64,000 nt of DNA from DASXUG01 sp036504995 (GTDB taxonomy: Bacteria; Pseudomonadota; Gammaproteobacteria; Burkholderiales; Methylophilaceae), in assembly GCA_036504995.1 (NCBI GenBank), contig DASXUG010000010.1, forward strand, positions 1-64,000, read 5' to 3'. The translations under genes and the position numbers were made by a program. The notes beneath the pieces are model-generated. The model saw only the letters and a list, made by a program, of their open reading frames with translations, made no database searches and was not told the origin of the DNA. Below, piece after piece: positions 34,647 through 43,845 of the stretch. Every line of letters starts with the position of its first letter. Positions within the stretch are counted from its first letter, which is position 1.

Positions 34647-35936
34647 ATGAACAACCCGACTCAAACCACACGTAAAATTGACTTGTTAACTGGGTTTACT
34701 CCTAAACCTAGATACCTAGACACGCTGGCCAAAAACTTACTAACAAAACGCTTACAGCCGCTTCAGTACGGGTCACTCACGCTGGTAGAGCACAACCACT
34801 CAATCACTTTTGGTCATGTAAATAAACAAGCAACTTCGTTAACACCGACTCATGTAAAACTTAATATTTTAGATAGCCGCTTTTATGGCGAAGTGGTCTT
34901 TGGCGGCTCAATCGGTGCAGGCGAAGCCTATATGCAAGGCTATTTTACTTGCGACAATCTCACCAACTTAATCCGCCTAATGGTGCGTAACCAAGATTTG
35001 TTAGACAATATTGAAACAGGTTTTGCCAGCCTGACCAGACCGATGCAGAAATGGCTACATACGCTCAACCGCAATACGCAACAAGGCAGCAAGCGCAATA
35101 TTTCCGCGCATTATGATTTGGGCAATGACTTTTTTCAGCTCATGCTCGACCCGACCATGATGTACTCTGCTGCTATTTTTGAACGTGCAGATGCTACACT
35201 CGAGCAGGCCTCTATTGCGAAGTTAGAACGTATTTGTCAGAAATTACAGCTTAGCGCTAGTGACCATGTCGTTGAAATAGGCACTGGCTGGGGCGGTTTT
35301 GCCATTTACGCAGCAAAAAATTATGGTTGCAAAATCACCACCACCACTATTTCTCAACAACAATACGCCATGGCAAAACAGCGTGTCGAAGAGGCTGGAC
35401 TATCAGATCAAATCACACTACTACTTAGCGACTACCGTGAACTGCAGGGACAATACGACAAATTAGTCTCCATTGAAATGATAGAGGCGGTTGGCCATCA
35501 GTTTTATGATACTTACTTCAACAAGTGCAGCCAGTTGCTTAAACCCAATGGCATGATGCTGTTACAGGCCATCACCATTACTGATCAACGTTATGCTTCT
35601 GCGCTTAAGTCCGTTGATTTTATTCAACGCTATATTTTTCCAGGTAGCTGCATACCATCAGTCACGGCCATGCTGCATAGTCTAACTCGGGCGACAAATT
35701 TGAGGCTGTTTAACCTAGAAGACATCGGCCCGCACTATGCAACCACTTTGGCGGCTTGGCATAAAAACTTTTTTGCCAATATCGAGCAAGTCAGGCAACT
35801 TGGTTACCCTGAAACGTTTATAAAAATGTGGGAGTTCTATCTGTGCTACTGCGAAGGCGGTTTTGAGGAGCGCGCGCTAGGCGATGTACATATGCTGCTG
35901 GTGAAACCTGAAAATAGACGAGATGCAGAAATTTAA
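34647..35936 (+). CDS. Cyclopropane-fatty-acid synthase homologue with altered active site
   Basis: The 429-residue protein has the CFA synthase architecture: an N-terminal lipid-binding domain and a SAM methyltransferase domain with VVEIGTGWGGFAIYAA (about residues 208-223). In place of the E. coli landmarks YSCAYW, FEHVG and LHTIG it has YSAAIF (Ala175 for Cys139), IEAVG (Glu280 kept) and LQAIT (Gln307 for His266). These residues bind the bicarbonate base needed to close the cyclopropane ring. The protein may therefore transfer a methyl group without cyclisation, as in methyl-branched or furan fatty acid routes. Last gene of the operon. Confidence 0.9.
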   Translation: MNNPTQTTRKIDLLTGFTPKPRYLDTLAKNLLTKRLQPLQYGSLTLVEHNHSITFGHVNKQATSLTPTHVKLNILDSRFYGEVVFGGSIGAGEAYMQGYFTCDNLTNLIRLMVRNQDLLDNIETGFASLTRPMQKWLHTLNRNTQQGSKRNISAHYDLGNDFFQLMLDPTMMYSAAIFERADATLEQASIAKLERICQKLQLSASDHVVEIGTGWGGFAIYAAKNYGCKITTTTISQQQYAMAKQRVEEAGLSDQITLLLSDYRELQGQYDKLVSIEMIEAVGHQFYDTYFNKCSQLLKPNGMMLLQAITITDQRYASALKSVDFIQRYIFPGSCIPSVTAMLHSLTRATNLRLFNLEDIGPHYATTLAAWHKNFFANIEQVRQLGYPETFIKMWEFYLCYCEGGFEERALGDVHMLLVKPENRRDAEI

Positions 35937-35943
35937 AACTCAA

Positions 35944-35969
35944 CCACTGATAGTATGTTTTATCAGTGG
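35944..35969. terminator. Hairpin between convergent CFA-like and beta-propeller genes
   Basis: CCACTGATA and TATCAGTGG form a perfect nine-base stem with an eight-base loop. No T run follows on either strand, so termination is less certain. Confidence 0.45.
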
Positions 35970-36028
35970 CTGAATTTCATTGGTAACAATACAATGATTG
36001 ATTACTGATATTAATGCATGGGTAGGCT

Positions 36029-36883
36029 TTAGTGTATAGGTAAATAAGTCACTTCACCCGCCTTCATATCTGGCACCAACAAATAGCGACCATCTGTCGA
36101 AATAGCAATATCCGCAGCAGAAGTAAAGCCATCTTGAACTAGGCTAGTTTCGCCATCCATTGTGGTACTAAATACTTGGCCTGTTTTCCAGTCGCTTACG
36201 TACAGCAAACCTTTTTTACCACGCGCAATACCATCGCCGCCGCCAAAACCCGTCGCTACTTCTTGCATAGCACCCGTAGCTATTTCAATGCGATACAAAA
36301 TACCAGTGCTAAAATCCACTTCAAATAAGTTATTTGCGCCATCCATCAACAAACCATTGGCTGACGCCATACGCTCATCTTTATTTTTATCAACGATGGT
36401 GGTTACTTGGCCTTTACGGTCAATTTTATATACTGCCCCCCAGCCACCTTTGAGATCGCCAGACTCGCTCACGTAAATATTGCCTTTGCTATCTGACTCC
36501 AAATCATTTAAGAATTGTGGCGCAGTTGGAAAGGCATCCGCAGCTACAAATACTGTCCATTTACCATCTGGGGTAACTTTTAATATGCGTGCTTTATCAG
36601 CCACGTATAAATCTTTACCGACAATGGTTAAGCCCTTAGGATCATCCATACCTGTTGCAAATACCTGCACCTGATGCTTTTTATCAATCACAGAAATTTG
36701 GCCATCCCCATCTGTACCAAAACCGCCGATTTCAGATACAAACACGCGTCCATCCTTAGCTTCGATGACAGACTCAGGCATCTTAAAGCCTGATACTTTG
36801 ATGGCTTCATGCGCGTTTGCTTGACTAGCCAGTACAGTTAATACTGTTGCAGCTACAAGCGAAAAAGTTTGTTTTTTAAACAT
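36029..36883 (-). CDS. Periplasmic SMP-30/NHL-type beta-propeller protein
   Basis: The 284-residue protein has a signal peptide (cut after ANA, residue 24) and repeated propeller blades such as GDGQISVIDKKH, DLYVADKARILKVTPDGK, GNIYVSESGDLKGGWGAVYKIDRKG and GLLYVSDWKTGQVF. This pattern fits SMP-30/gluconolactonase-like or NHL six-bladed propellers. The enzyme residues of gluconolactonases are not clearly identifiable, so it may be a binding protein. It follows a hypothetical periplasmic gene by 11 bases. Confidence 0.8.
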   Translation of the reverse strand: MFKKQTFSLVAATVLTVLASQANAHEAIKVSGFKMPESVIEAKDGRVFVSEIGGFGTDGDGQISVIDKKHQVQVFATGMDDPKGLTIVGKDLYVADKARILKVTPDGKWTVFVAADAFPTAPQFLNDLESDSKGNIYVSESGDLKGGWGAVYKIDRKGQVTTIVDKNKDERMASANGLLMDGANNLFEVDFSTGILYRIEIATGAMQEVATGFGGGDGIARGKKGLLYVSDWKTGQVFSTTMDGETSLVQDGFTSAADIAISTDGRYLLVPDMKAGEVTYLPIH

Positions 36884-36894
36884 AGCCTATCCTT

Positions 36895-37524
36895 TTAAAA
36901 TGACATAAATTGAATTTTTGGTGCAGGTAACAATGAGACTAAACCGCAAGGCGTGCCAGCGTCTGCCTCCGAAGGGTTACTTTTTAATACTTTTTGCAAG
37001 TTTTCATCAGCCTGCATTTTTGTTGCCAAGTTTTGCATGGTAAGCGCATAAACTTGTTTAAGCTGTTGCTCAGTTTGTATTTCTAAAAAACCAACTTTGC
37101 TTGCTTCGCCAACGTAATTGGCAATGGGCTTACCACTCGCAGTGTAAGCTACGGCTTTAATAGTGCCGTAAAAAGTTTGCATTTGTGCGTTATAAAACAT
37201 GCGGGGTTGCAGCCATAGTAATAAATTCGCAGTACGCTGGTTGTTATCGCACATACCAACATCCCCCAAAGATTTAGCTAAAACGGCTTGCGAGGCAGCT
37301 TCAACTAACGGCCCCTGCGCAAACCAATAGTCTCGATAATAATGCAATAACCTGATTTGGCTAGTGTACTCTTGGGGGTGAATATAGACCAACACTTTGG
37401 CGCTCAGTGGCTCTTTAGCAACGGATGGCTCATCTGCCTGAGCGGGCGTAACCGCCATGGCACTTAGCCCTAACAAGCTAACACCCAATTGAATAGCTAC
37501 TAGCAATTGCTTTGCACAAGACAT
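36895..37524 (-). CDS. Hypothetical periplasmic protein
   Basis: The 209-residue protein starts at the ATG at 37524 (MSCAKQLLVAIQLGV), has a signal peptide (cut near AQA, residue 30) and an exported domain I do not recognise, with two cysteines (DVGMCDNN and AGTPCGL) that may form a disulphide. A longer frame adds 16 codons without an obvious signal. It lies in a row with the di-haem peroxidase and the beta-propeller gene, suggesting a shared periplasmic role. Confidence 0.65.
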   Translation of the reverse strand: MSCAKQLLVAIQLGVSLLGLSAMAVTPAQADEPSVAKEPLSAKVLVYIHPQEYTSQIRLLHYYRDYWFAQGPLVEAASQAVLAKSLGDVGMCDNNQRTANLLLWLQPRMFYNAQMQTFYGTIKAVAYTASGKPIANYVGEASKVGFLEIQTEQQLKQVYALTMQNLATKMQADENLQKVLKSNPSEADAGTPCGLVSLLPAPKIQFMSF

Positions 37525-37622
37525 GATAATGCTTTCTTTAACCAGTGAAATAAGGCAATCAATACATTGCATATTACCTCAGACCCGTCGCCAATCAAAA
37601 AGTTTGTATCTCCGCGCAGGCA

Positions 37623-38903
37623 TTACTGTTTTTTCAAAGCATAGCCATCCGTTAAAGTATTTAGAAAGGCAATGACATCCTCAATTTCGGCTGTGGTAAG
37701 ACGAGGTTTATTTCCTTTAAGTGGCGCAAATGGCGCTTCTTGATTGACATTTTTGTGATATTGCTCGGGTAGATCATCGTACTTTTTCGACTTGCCATCT
37801 GCCGTTTTTGTGTACCATTTTTGTGGCGTAATTTCGCGTGTTACATAAAAATCCAGCACTTCTTTTAACGAGTGAAACACACCATTATGAAAATAGCTTT
37901 TTCGCGTTGCAACATTACGTAATGAGGGCGTTCTAAATAACCCGCAATATTCTGGCCTATCGCGCAGGTCGGTTCGCAATGGACCACACAAGCCCATATC
38001 ATAGAAAAACGGGTCTGCATTTGCGGTAATATTTTTATTGCGTGGTGCGGCTGTTGCCACAAAACCAAAGTCAGAAAAAATAGGCAAATGGCTGGCAGAA
38101 TTTTTTTGCGTGCTGGTGTGGCAACTCGCACAATTACCTTTTTTAGCATCGTTAAACAGCATTAAGCCACGCTTTTCTTTTTGGCTTAGATCCACCTGAT
38201 CGCGCAAATAAGCATCATATTTACTAGTGAATGGGTAAAAATCGGTTGCCGATTGCTCAAACATTTCAAGCGCCACCGTTGCCCAGTTGATTACTGCATC
38301 GGGGTTATCAAATACATTTTCATTTTGTGCACTCACCGCTTGTCTAAACTCCTCAGCATAAGCCGATTTGCGAATTTTTGAGATCACGATGCTCTCGTTT
38401 TCATTGGCCATTTCATTCGGGTCTAGTAAGGGAATCAGCGCTTGCTCGTGTCCAGTGTTGACGCGACCATCCCAAGTGCGACCACCCGTTGGGCCCTCAT
38501 CATCTTGTCCGCCTGTTACTTCGGGTTCTAAAAAATGCTCGGTAAACTTGATAGGCGAGTTTAGATAGGTCAGCGACGGGGTATTACGAAAACCCATTTT
38601 TTTCGAATCAACGCCGCCAAGCTGCACGGATAAAGCGTTCAGCGTGGCATAGTGATTATCTGGACTATGGCAAGTCGCGCATGACATTTTTCCCGATGCG
38701 GATAAATTAACATCAAAGAATATTTTCTTACCTAAAGACATCAATTGCGCTTTTGTTGGGTTATCACCATATACCAATGGATAATAGGCATCAGAACCAA
38801 CAGGTGCGGCCAACACGCCAGAAGCTAAGGCTTCAATAGTAGAAAGCGAAATCACTAGACTTAGCAGCCCAGTGAATATTAATTTGATTGTTTTTTTCGA
38901 CAT
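37623..38903 (-). CDS. Di-haem cytochrome c peroxidase (MauG/CcpA family)
   Basis: The 426-residue periplasmic protein has a signal peptide and two haem c attachment sites, CATCH (in KMSCATCHSPDNH) and CASCH (in KGNCASCHTST). The family segments KKIFFDVNLSASG, NTPSLTYLN, LDPNEMAN, FRTPSLRNVATRKSYFHNG and IEDVIAFLNTLTD are present. It reduces H2O2 or, in the MauG branch, oxidises protein residues; the two cannot be separated here. ATG at 38903 is chosen because the 24-codon upstream extension lies over the terminator of the preceding gene. Confidence 0.92.
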   Translation of the reverse strand: MSKKTIKLIFTGLLSLVISLSTIEALASGVLAAPVGSDAYYPLVYGDNPTKAQLMSLGKKIFFDVNLSASGKMSCATCHSPDNHYATLNALSVQLGGVDSKKMGFRNTPSLTYLNSPIKFTEHFLEPEVTGGQDDEGPTGGRTWDGRVNTGHEQALIPLLDPNEMANENESIVISKIRKSAYAEEFRQAVSAQNENVFDNPDAVINWATVALEMFEQSATDFYPFTSKYDAYLRDQVDLSQKEKRGLMLFNDAKKGNCASCHTSTQKNSASHLPIFSDFGFVATAAPRNKNITANADPFFYDMGLCGPLRTDLRDRPEYCGLFRTPSLRNVATRKSYFHNGVFHSLKEVLDFYVTREITPQKWYTKTADGKSKKYDDLPEQYHKNVNQEAPFAPLKGNKPRLTTAEIEDVIAFLNTLTDGYALKKQ

Positions 38904-38943
38904 AATTTTTTGAGATGATTTTTCAAGTTTAAAACTCAATAAA

Positions 38944-38972
38944 CAACAAAAGCCGCTTAGCGGCTTTTGTTG
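38944..38972 (-). terminator. Strong terminator after the PEP-CTERM gene
   Basis: CAACAAAAGCCGC and GCGGCTTTTGTTG are perfect 13-base arms with a TTA loop, between the PEP-CTERM gene and the peroxidase gene. The outer T and A runs allow termination on the minus strand. Confidence 0.85.
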
Positions 38973-38997
38973 CAATAACGATTAACTAAATAATCAA

Positions 38998-39582
38998 TTA
39001 AGCGTTACGACGACGTGCTACCACACCCATAATACCTAAACCAGCTAACAACATAGCGTAAGTATCAGCTTCTGGAACTGCATCTACACGTAAGCCGAAT
39101 GCAATTGGGTAATTAGTGTAACTACCAAGATCCGTTAAATCCGCATAAGCAGTATTGGCTAATGGTGAAGAGACTTTTTGTGTAGCGATATAGTTTCCAC
39201 CATTGTATCCTTCAATACCAATCCAATAAGTACCAGCATCCACATTCCAATTCAATGCAAAAGCACCATTCCACCCATCGCCTGTATACGTCGCAGTTGT
39301 TGACGAAATAGCATCACCCACTTGATTATTATTATCTGAATACAAAGCAATTGTGAATTTTGCACCTACAGCTGTGTTTAAGTCTGATTTCAAGTAAGTT
39401 TCGATACTGTTCAATGTCAATGCTTGGCTAAATGCAACTTGACCAGCCAAATAGTTAGCATCACTAACAACATAACGAGCTCCAGTACCATCAGGCGTAC
39501 CAGTATCTACAACCAAAGCCGCGTTTGCATTTACAGCAAACATTAATGCTAGCGAGCCAGCAATTGTTAAATATTTATTCAT
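38998..39582 (-). CDS. PEP-CTERM protein (secreted)
   Basis: The 194-residue protein has a signal peptide (cut after ANA, residue 21), a beta-rich domain that includes WNGAFALNWNVDAGTYWIGIEGYN, and a C-terminal sorting signal VPEADTYAMLLAGLGIMGVVARRRNA. The domain resembles that of the PEP-CTERM protein at 10755 (AxxLNSIETYxxSDLN versus AETLSSFSFYALGDQS), suggesting paralogues. It lies 32 bases after the metallophosphoesterase gene in a two-gene operon. Confidence 0.88.
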   Translation of the reverse strand: MNKYLTIAGSLALMFAVNANAALVVDTGTPDGTGARYVVSDANYLAGQVAFSQALTLNSIETYLKSDLNTAVGAKFTIALYSDNNNQVGDAISSTTATYTGDGWNGAFALNWNVDAGTYWIGIEGYNGGNYIATQKVSSPLANTAYADLTDLGSYTNYPIAFGLRVDAVPEADTYAMLLAGLGIMGVVARRRNA

Positions 39583-39614
39583 ATTAAAAATCCTTTAGTA
39601 AAGATTACCGCAAA

Positions 39615-40757
39615 TTATTGTGGCAATGTCACAGCATTAAATTGTGTAGTTGGGCCAAAACTATCGCTAAAACCGTATGTTTTGATGTCAACTAAACCAC
39701 TTTGGTGGATTTGCACAGTTGCCCATGTGTATGAACGATCTGTCATTGGGTTGTAAGTAGTGCTACCTGCTGCTGCGTCAAATGGTGAACCACCCGCGCC
39801 AACAATCACTTGATATGCAGAGCCACCAACGGTGCCAGTTGCTGTGGTAAATGTTGGTTGTGACATATTGTAGATATGCTCATGGCCACAGAAGTAAGTA
39901 GCTTTATATTGCTCAATTAAAGCCCAAAATGCAGGAGCAGAAGTAGCATCTAAACCGCTTGGTGCAACGCCAGCAGCATATACATAAGGCGCAGCCGGCT
40001 TATGACCAAATACGAAGAAATGTTTAGCACCACGTGCTTTTGCTGATGACAAATCTGTGCCTAACCATGCAGTTGGCGCAAAACCATCTTTTCCTACTGG
40101 GTCAGTATTAATCACTACAAAATGTGTATCAGCCACATCAAAACTATAAGACAACTTGTCTTGGCTAGTAGCGATACCATCATCTGTACCTGGATAGCTT
40201 GCTGCATCACCAGAGAAGTTTAAGCTGGTTGTTGAGAATGGAAAACGCGTTTTATCAATAATGAGGTCACTCATGTTAGCGCGCCATGCATTTTCATTTT
40301 CCACTTGGGCTTTTTTGCCTGCTGGTTTTGATTGAGTTTCGTGGTTGCCTGGCACAGGCACTACGTATGTACCAGTTTCTTGCAAGCTAGTCACCATACC
40401 GCGCCAGAAGCCATATTGTTGGCCGTATTTATAAACATCAGTGGTTGTAATGTCTGTAGCTAATGTAGCTGGGGTAGTGGTCGCTTTACCATAGCCCATA
40501 ATCATGTCGCCGTTAAAGAACAACATGCTTGGTTTTTGCGCTTGGATAGAACGCATAATCCGTGACCATGCTTTAGTATTTTGCAACCAGATTTTATCTT
40601 GTGCAGTTAATGTAGTGGTAGTTGGATCTTCACGTGAATCACCTACAGTTGAAAAAGTTAGTACCACTGGATCAGCGGCATAAACAGATGAAATTGAAGC
40701 GATTGATACAGCACCTACGAATAAGCATTTGCTTAAAAATTGATTAACGCTAGACAT
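39615..40757 (-). CDS. Secreted metallophosphoesterase
   Basis: The 380-residue protein has a signal peptide (cut after VYA, residue 27) and the calcineurin-type di-metal motifs: TVGDSRED (in place of GDxH), FFNGDMI, VPGNHET, VFGHKP and CGHEHIYNM. All metal ligands appear present. It should act outside the cytoplasm on phosphoesters, perhaps for phosphate scavenging. No PEP-CTERM tail is seen. It is divergent from a PEP-CTERM/5'-nucleotidase pair across a region with a Pho-box-like repeat. Confidence 0.87.
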   Translation of the reverse strand: MSSVNQFLSKCLFVGAVSIASISSVYAADPVVLTFSTVGDSREDPTTTTLTAQDKIWLQNTKAWSRIMRSIQAQKPSMLFFNGDMIMGYGKATTTPATLATDITTTDVYKYGQQYGFWRGMVTSLQETGTYVVPVPGNHETQSKPAGKKAQVENENAWRANMSDLIIDKTRFPFSTTSLNFSGDAASYPGTDDGIATSQDKLSYSFDVADTHFVVINTDPVGKDGFAPTAWLGTDLSSAKARGAKHFFVFGHKPAAPYVYAAGVAPSGLDATSAPAFWALIEQYKATYFCGHEHIYNMSQPTFTTATGTVGGSAYQVIVGAGGSPFDAAAGSTTYNPMTDRSYTWATVQIHQSGLVDIKTYGFSDSFGPTTQFNAVTLPQ

Positions 40758-40981
40758 TAAAACTCCCCTTAATTATGGATTGACTACTCTTTGACTCAAA
40801 GCATTTAATTTCTTAATTAAGTACCTTGAATCAAACTGCATATAGAAACTTGCTCGACTCAAATTTCTAGCGGCTGAATATAACCATTAATTGTTGCAAT
40901 TTGATTTTTCAAAGTGAGAAATCTATATCAATCAACTAGTCTTTTTCTTATATATAAACTCAAGTTGACTGACCATAGTTT

Positions 40982-41010
40982 TAGTCATCAAAACGTCATC
41001 AAAAACATCC
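40982..41010 (+). promoter_or_regulatory. Pho-box-like direct repeats
   Basis: TAGTCAT, CAAA, ACGTCAT, CAAA, AACATCC: heptamers in an 11-base period, close to the PhoB pattern CTGTCAT-N4-CTGTCAT. The flanking genes are secreted phosphatases, which fits phosphate-starvation control. No clear -10 lies at the expected distance. Confidence 0.5.
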
Positions 41011-41020
41011 AAATGGACTA
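41006..41020. promoter_or_regulatory. Imperfect TAGTCC palindrome, copy C
   Basis: CATCC-AAAT-GGACTA: the right arm and spacer match copy A exactly and the left arm is degenerate. It overlaps the Pho-box-like repeats, about 190 bases before the PEP-CTERM gene. Confidence 0.35.
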
Positions 41021-41206
41021 CAAGTTTCGCTCCATAAGTAAATGATTCTGTCATGTGTGCTGATTATGATATGCGAGTCAGTTCACACAACAAATAGATC
41101 AAGCTGATCGCTGAAAACCTCTGCGATTAGTTAGCTTGGCAACTGATAGATACCTATAAAATTTTTACCTAACTTATTGTTTAACCATCAAACAAGGAAC
41201 ATCCAA

Positions 41207-41797
41207 ATGATCTCTTTTAAGCACGCATTACTTGCACTAGCACTCGGTCTTGGGGTTACAACACAAGCTCACGCAACTAATATCTCACTGATTGCAAACG
41301 GTCAGTGGAGTGAATTCAACGTTAATGACAACACCGACCAAGGCACTGGCGCTTTATCAAACGGCGTTGAATGGGTAGATTTAGCCTATACAAACTCACC
41401 AGACTTTGGCACACCATTAAGTTTTCAATTCACTATTCAAAATGGCTTTATTGGCTATTTAACTGTTGTTGATAGTGGTATCGCAGGCGAATCTTTCGAT
41501 GTTAAAAACAATGGTATTTCAATTGGCCAAACTTCCAGCGTTTCTGCAGGCGCTACTTACGTGCAAAATTTCGACGACAACCTAGCAGATAGCAGTTTCA
41601 GCCGCGGCGTTTTCACCCTGTCTGCTGGCACTTACAGCATTACAGGTAGTTTGCTGAACCCAGCAGCAGAATATAACTTAACCAACGGCGCAGTTAAATT
41701 AGAAGTTGCCGCAGTTGCAGCAGTACCAGAAGAAAGCACGTTCGCCATGTTGTTAGCTGGCCTTGGTTTGATGGCCTTTGCTCGCCGCCGCGCTTAA
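41207..41797 (+). CDS. PEP-CTERM protein (secreted)
   Basis: The 196-residue protein starts at the ATG at 41207 with AAGGA eight bases upstream; an earlier TTG lacks a ribosome binding site. It has a signal peptide (cut after AHA), a beta-sandwich domain with no recognised enzyme motif, and the C-terminal signal VPEESTFAMLLAGLGLMAFARRRA, a PEP-CTERM variant with Glu at the usual Pro position. The 5'-nucleotidase gene follows after 34 bases, so they may be co-transcribed. Confidence 0.87.
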   Translation: MISFKHALLALALGLGVTTQAHATNISLIANGQWSEFNVNDNTDQGTGALSNGVEWVDLAYTNSPDFGTPLSFQFTIQNGFIGYLTVVDSGIAGESFDVKNNGISIGQTSSVSAGATYVQNFDDNLADSSFSRGVFTLSAGTYSITGSLLNPAAEYNLTNGAVKLEVAAVAAVPEESTFAMLLAGLGLMAFARRRA

Positions 41798-41831
41798 CCC
41801 CTCCTCACTACTTTAAAATTAGGGAAAAATT

Positions 41832-43763
41832 ATGAAAAAAAGTTTAATGATCCTGGCAATGGCTTCTGTATTGGCCACTAGCCAAATCGCCTGTGCAGTA
41901 ACAACCACTGCACCTCAACCATTTACAGTTAAAATTATTGGCTTTAATGATTACCACGGCAACTTAACCTCACCAGGTACATTCGGCATTACTGCCAATG
42001 CGCTTTCAGCAAAAAAACCCGTAGGCGGCGCAAGCTTTATGGCAGCTTATGTAGCAAAACTAAAAGCCTTAAATCCTAACAATGTAGTCGTTGGTGCAGG
42101 TGACTTAATTGGTGCATCTCCATTAGTAGCTGCCCTGTTTCATGAAGAACCAGCAGTAGAAACTTTAAACCGTATTGGGTTGGAATTTAGCTCTGTGGGT
42201 AACCACGAGTTTGACAAAGGCGCTACTGAGTTACTGCGCTTACAAAATGGTGGCTGTCATGCAGATGGCGCTGGCTGTAAAGGCGCAAGTGTTGGTACGC
42301 CTTACCCATATGAAGGCGCTAAATATAAGTGGTTAGCAGCTAACGTTGTTAACACCAGCACAGGCAAAACTTTATTTCCAGCCTACGGCGTCAAAACATT
42401 TAATGGTGTAAAAGTGGCTTTTATCGGCATGACACTTAAAGACACACCAACTATTGTGACACCAAGCGGCGTAGCAGGTTTAGCCTTTAATGACGAGGCG
42501 GCTACTGTAAATGCATTAGTGCCAAAACTACGCGCACAAGGGATTGAGTCTATCGTGGTATTGGTGCATCAAGGCGGCTTTCAAAGTGCTGGTAGCACAG
42601 GCAATGTAGGTTCTGACATTAACGGTTGTGACAGTGATTTAGTAGGCAGCGACATTGCCAAAATTGTAAGTCAGTTAGATGATGCAGTGGATTTAGTAGT
42701 CAGTGGTCATAGCCACGCGGCATACAACTGCTCTGCCAGCACAGTGGATACTAAAGTGGTTGCTGGTGCGTTGGTGAGCACACCACGCCCAACAGGTATC
42801 CCTAATAAGGTTGGGCGTTTAATTCCAGTCACGCAAGCATCTAACTATGGCCGCTTGTTAACTGACATTAACGTTACTATTAACCCAGCGACACGCAACA
42901 TTACTGATGTCACTGCCAACAATATTTTGGTAGATAACTCAGATACTAGCGTGACCGCAGATAGCACAGTTGGCAACATCGTAACGGCTTACAGCAACAT
43001 GGTAGCACCAATCGCAAACGTAGTGATTGGCTCCATCACAAAAGCGATGCCTAATGCATCCAATGCTGCATGTAATAGTGATAACGGTCAAATGTTGGCA
43101 GATGCGCAGCTTGCGGCAACGGCTCCTGCACAGTTTGGCGGGGCACAAATTGCCTTTATGAACCGTGGTGGTGTACGCGCAGACTTCACCTTCCCAAGCA
43201 GCACTGCTGGCGAGGGCGATGGCAACGTAACTTATGGTGAAGCTTACACAGTACAACCATTTGGTAACAGCTTAGTCACCATGACCATCAATGCTCAAGA
43301 TCTTAAAAATGTTTTAGAGCAACAGTTTGCTGGCTGCCGTGGTCAAAGCACAACCGCTACGCGCATCATGCACCACTCAGCTGGCTTTAAATATAGCTGG
43401 GATGGCAGCAAAAGCTGTGATGCACGCATTAGTAATGTCACATTAACTGATGCTGGTGGCGTAGTTGATACGATTGTTGACGCTAATGGTGTGGTAGCAA
43501 ATCCAACGAAGACCTATCGCGTCACTGTAAACAACTTTATGGCGACAGGTGGTGATGGCTTTACTACCTTCTTGAATGGCACCAACTTACTAGGTGGCGC
43601 ACAAGATATTGACGCATTGTCAGCTTATTTGGCTAACTTCAATACGGCTAATGGTAATAATGCATATAACCCAGATGCTTCAACTTTAGGTAAACCACGT
43701 TTGACACGCTTGAATGGTGGTAGCTCTACTAGCTGTGTAACTGGCGCTAATACGAATTTGTAA
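41832..43763 (+). CDS. Secreted bifunctional metallophosphatase/5'-nucleotidase (UshA-like)
   Basis: The 643-residue protein has a signal peptide (cut after ACA, residue 22), a metallophosphatase domain with GFNDYHGN, VVGAGDLIGASP, SVGNHEFDKG and VSGHSHAAYN (about residues 38-300), and a C-terminal 5'-nucleotidase domain (about 370-600) with NRGGVRADF and the FMATGGDGF loop. It would release phosphate and nucleosides from extracellular nucleotides. A terminator follows. No sorting tail is present. Confidence 0.9.
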   Translation: MKKSLMILAMASVLATSQIACAVTTTAPQPFTVKIIGFNDYHGNLTSPGTFGITANALSAKKPVGGASFMAAYVAKLKALNPNNVVVGAGDLIGASPLVAALFHEEPAVETLNRIGLEFSSVGNHEFDKGATELLRLQNGGCHADGAGCKGASVGTPYPYEGAKYKWLAANVVNTSTGKTLFPAYGVKTFNGVKVAFIGMTLKDTPTIVTPSGVAGLAFNDEAATVNALVPKLRAQGIESIVVLVHQGGFQSAGSTGNVGSDINGCDSDLVGSDIAKIVSQLDDAVDLVVSGHSHAAYNCSASTVDTKVVAGALVSTPRPTGIPNKVGRLIPVTQASNYGRLLTDINVTINPATRNITDVTANNILVDNSDTSVTADSTVGNIVTAYSNMVAPIANVVIGSITKAMPNASNAACNSDNGQMLADAQLAATAPAQFGGAQIAFMNRGGVRADFTFPSSTAGEGDGNVTYGEAYTVQPFGNSLVTMTINAQDLKNVLEQQFAGCRGQSTTATRIMHHSAGFKYSWDGSKSCDARISNVTLTDAGGVVDTIVDANGVVANPTKTYRVTVNNFMATGGDGFTTFLNGTNLLGGAQDIDALSAYLANFNTANGNNAYNPDASTLGKPRLTRLNGGSSTSCVTGANTNL

Positions 43764-43779
43764 TACGCTTGTGTTAATT

Positions 43780-43810
43780 AACCCGCTTGAATAACTCAAG
43801 CGGGTTTTTT
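43780..43810 (+). terminator. Rho-independent terminator after the 5'-nucleotidase gene
   Basis: AACCCGCTTGA pairs with TCAAGCGGGTT across a five-base loop, and a T run follows. Confidence 0.92.
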
Positions 43811-43845
43811 CTATTTAAAGCACGAAAAAAATCTGGAAATACCTG

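Larger units (their letters stand above)
40758..41206. other. Divergent phosphatase control region
   Basis: AT-rich spacer without a gene, between the minus-strand metallophosphoesterase and the plus-strand PEP-CTERM and 5'-nucleotidase genes. It carries the Pho-box-like direct repeats at 40982-41010 and an imperfect TAGTCC-type palindrome at 41006-41020. Confidence 0.5.
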
